NCBI RefSeq assembly: GCF_003086895.1
Contig: NZ_CP026004.1
Span: forward strand, 2,454,731 to 2,518,730
DNA: 64,000 nucleotides
Reading direction: 5' to 3'
Origin: Stenotrophomonas sp. ESTM1D_MKCIP4_1
Lineage (GTDB): Bacteria > Pseudomonadota > Gammaproteobacteria > Xanthomonadales > Xanthomonadaceae
In this document: positions 36,026 to 42,531 of the stretch, one piece after another
Layout: each line of letters begins with the position of its first letter
How positions within the stretch are numbered: the first letter of the stretch is position 1
Program-made: the position numbers and the translations under genes
Notes under the pieces: model-generated
What the model saw: only the letters and a program-made list of their open reading frames with translations
The model's database searches: none
What the model was told of the DNA's origin: nothing

Positions 36026-36523
36026 TCAAACGGTGTAGTTCGGGATGTTCTTCGTTGCGCTCCACTGCGCCACGGTCTTGCCACCAACACCGCCTTCCGG
36101 CTTCTGCTGCTGGTAAGTCCACTTGATGGCGCCGAAGCTCAGCTGAACAACTTCCTGCGGCATGCCTTCCTTGTCCACCGTGGTGGTGACGCGGTGGACC
36201 AGCACGTTCAGCAGCTCGACCATGTAGTAATTGATCGCGTTGCCGTCCTTGTCGGCGCGCATGAACTGGATCTGCGCCTTCGGGAAGGTGGTGCCGTTGG
36301 AAGCGGCCTGGTTCAGGGCCGTGGAGGCGAGGTCGATCGACTTGGTGATTTCGATCGGGGACAGGTTCACGCGGGCTGCGGTGGTACCGCCCGAGGTCGA
36401 CGCGGTGGCCGAACGCGGCTGCAGCAGATCCTGCGAGAACGACTGGATTTCAATCCAGTCCTTGTGCTTGTCGTCGTGCGACTCGCCCTTGATGGTGTCA
36501 ATCGAGAGGAAAGCGTGTTGCAT
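36026..36523 (-). CDS. hcp: T6SS tube protein Hcp (TssD)
   Basis: A 165-aa Hcp1-family protein: F-L-S-I-D-T-I-K-G-E-S near the N-terminus, W-I-E-I-Q-S-F-S, L-S-P-I-E-I-T-K-S-I-D-L-A-S-T and a late V-Q-L-S-F-G-A-I-K-W-T-Y. Hexamer rings stack into the secreted inner tube, and the lumen also binds small effectors. It is flanked on both sides by hairpins, and has its own TTTAGGAGA ribosome site. It is the only hcp in the window and carries no C-terminal effector extension. Confidence 0.96.
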   Translation of the reverse strand: MQHAFLSIDTIKGESHDDKHKDWIEIQSFSQDLLQPRSATASTSGGTTAARVNLSPIEITKSIDLASTALNQAASNGTTFPKAQIQFMRADKDGNAINYYMVELLNVLVHRVTTTVDKEGMPQEVVQLSFGAIKWTYQQQKPEGGVGGKTVAQWSATKNIPNYTV

Positions 36524-36565
36524 ATCTGGTCTCCTAAATTCCGTTCTTCCGTGAGATTTGATGTG

Positions 36566-36644
36566 CCAGGCGGGGGCCTGGCGGTTAAGGGGGGCTACGC
36601 CCTCTTGAAATAAGCGTCACTGCAATCCGGGGAGCGAACTCCCC
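36566..36644. promoter_or_regulatory. hcp leader with two stem-loops
   Basis: The 146-bp gap between tssC and hcp contains CCAGGC-GGGG-GCCTGG (36566-36581) and GGGGAG-CGAA-CTCCCC (36629-36644). On the minus strand these sit in the mRNA between tssC and hcp, where they could act as processing or attenuation elements, or as the tssC terminator before a separate hcp promoter. No clear -35/-10 pair was found. Confidence 0.45.
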
Positions 36645-36669
36645 TGGACGCTTCAGGTACAGCAAATCG

Positions 36670-38160
36670 TTACGACTTTTTCGCGGACGCCGGCAGTTCG
36701 GCGACCAGACGCAACGAGACAGACAGCTCATCGAGCTGGAAATGCGGCCTGATGAAGGCCACCGCGCGGTAGACACCGGGCTTGCCCGGCACCTCCGAAA
36801 CCTGCACAGACGCCTCACGCAGCGGGAACTGCGCCTTGGCTTCCTGGGAGGCGTTGTCGTCCAGCAGCACGTACTGGGCGATCCAACGGTTCAGGAATTC
36901 CTCGACGTTCCCCGCCGAAGCGAAGCTGCCGATCTTCTCGCGCATCATCGCCTTGAGGTAATGGGCGATGCGCGAGACCGCGAAGATGTACTGCAGCTGG
37001 GCAGACAGGATCGCGTTGGCATTGGCCGAATCGGTGTTGTACTTCTTCGGCTTCTGTGCCGACTGGGCGCCGAAGAATGCGGCGTAGTCGGTGTTCTTGC
37101 AGTGCACCAGCGGCATGAAGCCGAGGTCACTGAGTTCCTTTTCACGACGGTCGGTGATGGCCACCTCGGTCGGGCACTTGAGGGCCACTTCGCCATCATC
37201 GGTACGGAAGGTGTGGGTGGGCAGGTCCTCGACCAGACCACCACCTTCCACGCCACGGATGGCTGCACACCAGCCGAAGCTCTCGAAGGCCTGGGTCAGT
37301 CGCGCGCCCATGGCATAGGCGGTGTTGCACCACAGGAACTTGCTGTGGTCTGCCGCTTCGATTTCCTCGACGAAGTTGAAGCCCTCGACCGTGGTGCCAT
37401 CCTTCGGGTTGTACGGCAGGCGGCCCAGGAAGCGCGGCATGGTCAGGCCGACGTAGCGGCTGTCCTCGCTCTCGCGGAAGGACTTCCACTTGGCGTACTC
37501 GACCGTGTCGAACACCTTGGCCAGATCGCGCGGCTTGCCGAGATCGGTGAAGGTTTCCAGGCCGAACATGCCTTCGCTGGCGGCCGAGATGAACGGCGCG
37601 TGCGCGGCAGCGGCGACGTGCGACATCTGCTCGATGAAGTACATGTCCTCCGGCTGGCGGCCGAGGAAGTAGTCACCGATCAGGGCGCCGAACGGCGCGC
37701 CACCGAAGGTGCCGAACTCTTCTTCGTAGACCTTCTTGAACAGCGCGCTCTGGTCGAAGTCGATGGCGGACTTGAAGTCCTTCACCAGGTCCTTCTGCGG
37801 CGAATTGAAGACCTTGATCTTCATGTTCGGGCCGGTGGAGGTCTGCTGGCACAGGTAGTGCAGGCCACGCCAGCTGCCTTCCAGCTTCTGGAAGGCTTCA
37901 GCATGCATGACCGCGCTGAGCTGCTCGGAGATGATCCGGTCGATCTCGGCGATACGCGCGTCGAGGGTCAGGTTGAGGTTGTCGGAGACGACGACGGTGC
38001 CGTCCAGGACTTCCTTCGCCAGGGCGGCAATGATGTCCTTGGCACGGTCGTGCTCGGTCTGCGACTTGGCGACCTTGCTCTTCTCGACGATCTGGTCGAG
38101 AAGACCGACGTCTTCCAGTTCGGCGGCCTGGGTGGCCAGTTGGCTGGCTTCGGCTGACAT
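36670..38160 (-). CDS. tssC: T6SS contractile sheath large subunit TssC
   Basis: A 496-aa TssC (VipB). Diagnostic stretches are L-E-G-S-W-R-G-L-H-Y-L near residue 94, F-G-A-L-I-G-D-Y, M-S-H-V-A-A-A-A-H-A-P-F-I-S-A and F-L-G-R-L-P-Y in the middle, and A-H-Y-L-K-A-M-M-R-E-K-I-G-S near the C-terminus. With TssB it builds the contractile sheath and presents the ClpV-binding helix. It starts 3 bp after the tssB stop behind GGAGG. Confidence 0.96.
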   Translation of the reverse strand: MSAEASQLATQAAELEDVGLLDQIVEKSKVAKSQTEHDRAKDIIAALAKEVLDGTVVVSDNLNLTLDARIAEIDRIISEQLSAVMHAEAFQKLEGSWRGLHYLCQQTSTGPNMKIKVFNSPQKDLVKDFKSAIDFDQSALFKKVYEEEFGTFGGAPFGALIGDYFLGRQPEDMYFIEQMSHVAAAAHAPFISAASEGMFGLETFTDLGKPRDLAKVFDTVEYAKWKSFRESEDSRYVGLTMPRFLGRLPYNPKDGTTVEGFNFVEEIEAADHSKFLWCNTAYAMGARLTQAFESFGWCAAIRGVEGGGLVEDLPTHTFRTDDGEVALKCPTEVAITDRREKELSDLGFMPLVHCKNTDYAAFFGAQSAQKPKKYNTDSANANAILSAQLQYIFAVSRIAHYLKAMMREKIGSFASAGNVEEFLNRWIAQYVLLDDNASQEAKAQFPLREASVQVSEVPGKPGVYRAVAFIRPHFQLDELSVSLRLVAELPASAKKS

Positions 38161-38163
38161 CGA

Positions 38164-38664
38164 TCAGTCCTCCTTGGTCGCGCCGAGCTGCTTGAGCTGC
38201 TCGGTGTTGTTGAGCACATCGGTCAGCAGGTCTTCCAGCTTCTCGTTGCCGGCCAGCTTGTTGCGCAGATCGGCAAGCTTGGTGCGCGATTCCAGCAGGC
38301 GGCGCAGCGGTTCGATCTGCTGCACGACGGCTTCCGGGCGGAAGTCATCGATCGAATTGAACTTGAGTTCGACACCGAACTCGCCGCCCTCGTCGCTGAT
38401 CTTGTTCGGCACGCGGTAGACCGCGCGCGGCGCCACGCCTTCCATCACTTCATCGAAGTTGTCCAGATCGACGTTGACGAACTTGCGGTCCTTGACCTTG
38501 GGCAGCGGCTGTTCCGGGTTGCCGCTGAAATCGCCCATCACGCCGACGACGAACGGCAGTTCCTTCTGCTCGATCGCATCACCCTTCTCGACGTCGTAGG
38601 TGAGCTGGACGCGCGGCGGGCGGATCTTCTGCAGCCGCTTCTGGATGCTTTCCTTCTTGGCCAT
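38164..38664 (-). CDS. tssB: T6SS contractile sheath small subunit TssB
   Basis: A 166-aa TssB (VipA), with I-Q-K-R-L-Q-K-I-R-P-P-R-V-Q-L-T-Y-D-V at the start, L-P-F-V-V-G-V-M-G-D-F-S-G, and V-E-L-K-F-N-S-I-D-D-F-R-P-E in the second half. It pairs with TssC in the sheath. It lies 30 bp after the TPR lipoprotein gene. Size is normal. Confidence 0.96.
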   Translation of the reverse strand: MAKKESIQKRLQKIRPPRVQLTYDVEKGDAIEQKELPFVVGVMGDFSGNPEQPLPKVKDRKFVNVDLDNFDEVMEGVAPRAVYRVPNKISDEGGEFGVELKFNSIDDFRPEAVVQQIEPLRRLLESRTKLADLRNKLAGNEKLEDLLTDVLNNTEQLKQLGATKED

Positions 38665-38694
38665 GTGTGTCTCCTGACTGGGGCCGGTTCCGGA

Positions 38695-39315
38695 TCAGTT
38701 GCCGATGTTCTGGAACGGATCGGAGTTGTTCGAGCGGGCAGCGGGCTTGGCCGGCTGCGCGGCGGGCTGGGTGGCGGCCGGCTGCGCGGCACGTGCCGCA
38801 CGGGTGCGCGCACGAGGCTTGGGCTTGGGCGTCGGGTCAGCGAGGATCGCATCACCCATGGTGGTACGCAGGGTGGTGGCCAGGGTCTGCGCTTCCTTGC
38901 GGGCGGTGTCCGATGCCAGCGCGCCACGGCCCTGCAGGCGCGTCAGCGACTGGTTGGCAACGCGGAAGCCCGCGACCGTGATCACGCCATCGGCGACCAG
39001 ATCTTCCGGGTCGCGCTGCAGGACTTCTTCGGCCGCGACGATGGCACGCGCGTACTGCCCCTGGTCGAACTGCAGCTGCGCGATGCGCACCCACGGTTCC
39101 TTGCGGGTCGGGTCAGCCTTGGCGGCTTCTTCAAACGCGGTGATCGCCGCATCGGCGCCCCCTACGCTCACCTGGGCCTCTGCGTTGCTCAGCGTCGTCT
39201 CGAACGGAACGACCTCTGCTTTCTTCGGCGACGAGGAGCAGGCCGCAAGGCCCGACAACAACATCAGCGCGAACATCGGCCGGTAGACAGCCTTCCCCAT
39301 TGCCTTCACTTCCAT
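38695..39315 (-). CDS. TPR-containing lipoprotein, T6SS-associated
   Basis: A 206-aa lipoprotein: signal peptide with lipobox L-A-A-C (Cys26), then about two TPR-like units (residues 45-110, including D-P-T-R-K-E-P-W-V-R-I-A-Q-L-Q-F-D-Q-G-Q-Y-A-R-A), and an Ala/Pro/Lys-rich tail. It leads the structural operon, directly ahead of tssB. Ser27 after the Cys favours outer-membrane sorting. Related genes sit at the head of some Xanthomonadaceae T6SS loci, but a defined role is not known to me; a link between outer membrane and TssJ is possible. The ATG at 39315 has GAGGG 7 bp upstream, with an alternative ATG at 39300. Confidence 0.8.
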   Translation of the reverse strand: MEVKAMGKAVYRPMFALMLLSGLAACSSSPKKAEVVPFETTLSNAEAQVSVGGADAAITAFEEAAKADPTRKEPWVRIAQLQFDQGQYARAIVAAEEVLQRDPEDLVADGVITVAGFRVANQSLTRLQGRGALASDTARKEAQTLATTLRTTMGDAILADPTPKPKPRARTRAARAAQPAATQPAAQPAKPAARSNNSDPFQNIGN

Positions 39316-39554
39316 AGTGATCCCTCGTCGAAATTAATTCCTGCAAGGAAGCCGAATCTCCGCCGGTACAACGCACGGGATTCCTGCCCCATTCGCCGGA
39401 AGTGTACATTCGCAAATACGCATCGGTATAGTGAATTCCGTCAAGAATATGGCGCATTTGATGGACACATTCTTCACATGCCGATGTGATATTCGCGAGC
39501 AAAACACGCTGTTTGCGTGACCTTGAACCCACCATCAGAGCTCATTGAACCCAA
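39316..39554. promoter_or_regulatory. Divergent control region between the sheath operon and tssJ
   Basis: A 239-bp AT-richer gap between two divergent T6SS transcription units. It contains a perfect 6-bp inverted repeat TCACAT-GCCG-ATGTGA at 39474-39489 and a TTGACG on the minus strand (39436-39441) that could be a -35. No sigma-54 site (TGGCAC-N5-TTGC) was seen on either strand. This is the natural place for the main regulator of the locus to act. Confidence 0.55.
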
Positions 39555-40178
39555 ATGAATGCGCAACTATTCCTATTCCAACGCGTGATATCCGTCACGT
39601 TTTTGACACTGATAATCTCCCTGTCCGTTTCTGGTTGCGCATCTGACAGCAAGCTGGGCAAGGCCATGGACAAGACCCTGCAGGCCGTCGGCATCCGTGA
39701 AGAGACGCCTGAAGCACCGCCGGTCGTTCCCCTGCGCCTGTACGCCGGCACCAACCTCAATGCCGGCAACGACAAGCGTCCCTCCGCAGCGGTCGTGAAG
39801 ATCTACCACCTGCGCAGCCTGCATCGCTTTGAGCAGGCCCCGTTCAATGCCTTCCTCGACCAGGCCGGAGAGCAGGCCGCGCTAGGCGCGGACCTGCTTT
39901 CGGTCAACGAAGTCGTGCTCACTCCGGGGGCCCGGCAGGAATTGTCGGAGCAGTTGAGTGAAGGAAGTGCAGTGCTCGGCGTGGTGGCGCTGTTCCGCGC
40001 TCCCGCCGAGAACCGCTGGCGGCTGGCGTTCGATACGAAGGGCAAGACGCTGCCCCAGGAGGGCGTCACGATCGGGATCCATGCCTGCGCATTGACCAGT
40101 GACAGCAAGGCGCTGCTGACGCGCATCTCCGGTGATCCAGGCAGCCTCGCGTCCATCCGTTGCGCGGGCGCAAAATAA
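39555..40178 (+). CDS. tssJ: T6SS outer-membrane lipoprotein TssJ
   Basis: A 207-aa TssJ: signal peptide with lipobox S-V-S-G-C (Cys28), then P-L-R-L-Y-A-G-T-N-L-N-A, then V-V-K-I-Y-H-L-R-S-L-H-R-F-E-Q-A-P-F, the hallmark beta-sandwich opening of TssJ. It anchors the TssM periplasmic end to the outer membrane. It starts the plus-strand unit tssJ-tssK-tssL-vgrG3. It is separated from tssK by about 200 bp containing two palindromes. Confidence 0.93.
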   Translation: MNAQLFLFQRVISVTFLTLIISLSVSGCASDSKLGKAMDKTLQAVGIREETPEAPPVVPLRLYAGTNLNAGNDKRPSAAVVKIYHLRSLHRFEQAPFNAFLDQAGEQAALGADLLSVNEVVLTPGARQELSEQLSEGSAVLGVVALFRAPAENRWRLAFDTKGKTLPQEGVTIGIHACALTSDSKALLTRISGDPGSLASIRCAGAK

Positions 40179-40183
40179 GCGCC

Positions 40184-40247
40184 TGCCAGAATTCTGGCAC
40201 TCGAATTCCACGATGGGATAGTATCTGCGACGCGAGGCCAGGCCTCG
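40184..40247. other. Two palindromes in the tssJ-tssK gap
   Basis: TGCCAGAATTCTGGCA (40184-40199) is a perfect 16-bp palindrome 5 bp after the tssJ stop, and CGAGGCC-A-GGCCTCG (40233-40247) follows. Neither is followed by a clear T run; a T7 run lies further on at 40348-40354. They could attenuate readthrough from tssJ or bind a regulator. Confidence 0.4.
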
Positions 40248-40377
40248 GAGAAGTAAATATGGGAAGTGCTTCACACTTTCACATCGAAGCACCCGACGAC
40301 TGTCATTCTGCCGGTCACTGAAGGTGGTGCCTCCGCCGGCGCGGGGATTTTTTTCGAGCTATTTCCAAGGATTGAAC

Positions 40378-41730
40378 GTGGCTTATGTAAGCAGGATGTC
40401 GAAGGTTCTCTGGGGTGAAGGCCTGTTCCTGCGCCCCCAGCATTTCCAGCGCCAGGACGCGTATCACGAAGCGCGCCTGCAGGACCTTTCCCAGACGCTG
40501 CACCCCTATGCGTGGGGCGCGCGTCGCGTACGTTTCGATCCGCACGCGCTTTCCGGCGGCACCCTGCGTCCACTGGACCTGTCGGCGGTGTTCCCCGATG
40601 GCGAAACCTACGATGCACCCGCCCACGACAGCCTGCCCGATGCGGTGTCGTTGCACGAACTGCCGCCAGGCATCCAGAGCACCGTGGTCTATCTGGCGCT
40701 GCCCTTGCTGCGTGACGATGGCGCCAACTGCGCTGACGCCGAAGGCACAGTGCTCGCGCGCTACCGCCAGGCCAACCGGGACACCCAGGACCTGTTCACG
40801 GATGCGGTGGAAGCCGAACTGTCGTACCTGAGCAAGGCCGTGAAGCTGCTGACCGACGACCAGCCGCGCGATGCGTACAGCACCGTGGCGGTAGCGCGCG
40901 TGCGGCGCACGTCCAGCGGCGGCTTCGAGCTGGATGACGAGTTCATTCCGCCCTGCGCACAGCTGCAGGCATCGCCGTTCCTGCACCGCGAACTGCGGGC
41001 GGTGCTCGATGCCCTGCAGGCGAAAGTGGATGCGCTGTATGGCCTGCACCGGCAGACGTCGCAGAACATCATCGAGTTCCGCTCGGGCGACATCGCCTCG
41101 TTCTGGCTGCTGCACACCATCAACAGTTCCTTCAGTGCGCTGGCCCACCTGCTGCACCATCCGCAGCTGCATCCCGAGCGCCTGCACCAGGAGCTGCTGC
41201 GCATGGCCGGCGCGCTGCTGACCTTCTCCAACGCCTACCAGCTGAGCGACCTGCCTGTGTACCGCCACGACCAGCCGGAAGCATCGTTCCGCAAACTGCT
41301 GGAGATCGTGCGTGCGCTGCTGGATACGGTGATCTCGACGCGGTACTTCAAGATCGCGCTCAACGAGGTCAAGCCTTCCTACCACCTGGGCCGGCTGGAC
41401 TCGCAGCGCATCGATGGCGATGCCTCGTTCTACCTGTCCGTGTCGGCCTCGATGCCGGCGCAGGAACTGATCCAGAGCGTGCCGGTCCGCTTCAAGGTGG
41501 GCGCACCGGACGACGTGGAGAAGTGCGTGCTGTCCGCGCTGCCGGGCGTGAAGCTGGTTCACGCCGCGCAGGTGCCGGCAGCGATTCCGGTGCGGCCGGG
41601 CAGTCATTACTTCGAGCTGGATTCGCGCGGTGCGCTGTATGAGCGGATGCTCAAGTCGCAGTCGCTGATGATCTACGTGCCGGCCGGCATTGCCGAGCTG
41701 AAGATGGAACTTGTGGCGGTGACCTCATGA
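40378..41730 (+). CDS. tssK: T6SS baseplate protein TssK
   Basis: A 450-aa TssK taken from a GTG start at 40378, which has AAGGA 6 bp upstream; the next ATG (40396) is a weaker choice. The family start K-V-L-W-G-E-G-L-F-L-R-P-Q-H-F-Q-R-Q-D is unmistakable, as is F-W-L-L-H-T-I-N near residue 245. TssK trimers link the baseplate wedges to TssL/TssM. Its stop overlaps the tssL start (ATGA). Confidence 0.95.
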   Translation: MAYVSRMSKVLWGEGLFLRPQHFQRQDAYHEARLQDLSQTLHPYAWGARRVRFDPHALSGGTLRPLDLSAVFPDGETYDAPAHDSLPDAVSLHELPPGIQSTVVYLALPLLRDDGANCADAEGTVLARYRQANRDTQDLFTDAVEAELSYLSKAVKLLTDDQPRDAYSTVAVARVRRTSSGGFELDDEFIPPCAQLQASPFLHRELRAVLDALQAKVDALYGLHRQTSQNIIEFRSGDIASFWLLHTINSSFSALAHLLHHPQLHPERLHQELLRMAGALLTFSNAYQLSDLPVYRHDQPEASFRKLLEIVRALLDTVISTRYFKIALNEVKPSYHLGRLDSQRIDGDASFYLSVSASMPAQELIQSVPVRFKVGAPDDVEKCVLSALPGVKLVHAAQVPAAIPVRPGSHYFELDSRGALYERMLKSQSLMIYVPAGIAELKMELVAVTS

Positions 41731-42521
41731 TGAATTCCCCCCTGCCCCCGACTCCGGGCCCGATGCCTTCGCTGACCGCCAACGGTGCGATGGCCAATCC
41801 CACGCCACAGGCGGCCAATCCGCAGAGCCTGCAGGACCTGATGTCCGATGGCTTCTACCTGTTGCTGCTGCTCAAGCGCGGCCAGCTGCCGAACGATGCG
41901 GAAGGCTTCGTGCAGACCGTGCAGAAGTTCCTCGATGGCGTTGAACGCAATGCCATGCGACTGGGCGTGGCATCAGAAGATGTCTACGCCGCCAAGTACG
42001 CGTTCTGTGCCGCGGTGGACGAGGCGATCCTGTCGCAGCCTTCGCAACTGCACGAGACGTGGGAACGCAATCCCCTGCAGCTGCGCATGTTCGGCGAGCA
42101 CCTGGCCGGCGAGCACTTCTTCGACCGCCTGGAAGAGCTGCGCCGTCAGGGCGCCGCGCGCCTGCCGTCGCTGGAGGTCTACCACTACTGCCTGCTGATG
42201 GGCTTCGAGGGCAAGTACCGGCTGGAAGGCACCGAGAAGCTGGGCTACCTGACCGCACGGCTGGGCGACGAGATCGTCTACCTGAAGGGCAAGCGCCACG
42301 GCTTCGCACCGCATGCACTGCCGCCGGACAATGTGCGCCACAGCCTGCGCCGCGTGGTGCCGCTGTGGCTGCCGGCGGTGGTGGTGGGCTGCTTCGGTAT
42401 CGTCGCCTTCTTCGGCATGCGCGCCTACCTGGGCCACGAAACGCGCCAACAGCTGGCCGCGTACAACGACGTGGTGCAGATGCCCGAGCGCACCGCCCAC
42501 ATCACGATCACCCTGCCATGA
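41727..42521 (+). CDS. tssL: T6SS inner-membrane protein TssL (DotU), short form
   Basis: A 264-aa DotU-family protein: L-L-L-L-K-R-G-Q-L-P near residue 50, K-Y-A-F-C-A-A-V-D-E-A-I-L, then G-E-H-F-F-D-R-L and Y-H-Y-C-L-L-M-G-F-E-G-K-Y. One transmembrane helix near residues 212-232 (L-W-L-P-A-V-V-V-G-C-F-G-I-V-A-F-F), after which it ends. It lacks the C-terminal OmpA domain found in extended TssL. A Pro-rich N-terminal 30 residues precede the fold. It overlaps tssK by 4 bp. Confidence 0.94.
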   Translation: MMNSPLPPTPGPMPSLTANGAMANPTPQAANPQSLQDLMSDGFYLLLLLKRGQLPNDAEGFVQTVQKFLDGVERNAMRLGVASEDVYAAKYAFCAAVDEAILSQPSQLHETWERNPLQLRMFGEHLAGEHFFDRLEELRRQGAARLPSLEVYHYCLLMGFEGKYRLEGTEKLGYLTARLGDEIVYLKGKRHGFAPHALPPDNVRHSLRRVVPLWLPAVVVGCFGIVAFFGMRAYLGHETRQQLAAYNDVVQMPERTAHITITLP

Positions 42522-42531
42522 GCCTGATGAT

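Noticed and set aside
36670-38160. A 471-codon plus-strand frame opposite tssC
   Set aside because: TssC is complete on the minus strand with all family motifs; this frame is its antisense shadow.
39474-39489. CRP/Clp binding site in the tssJ divergent region
   Set aside because: The arms are in the reverse order (TCACA before TGTGA) from the consensus TGTGA-N6-TCACA.
40194-40210. Possible sigma-54 promoter before tssK (TGGCAC then TCGAA then TTCC)
   Set aside because: The -24 element is perfect but the -12 GC is replaced by CC, and the TGGCA is part of a palindrome that explains it.
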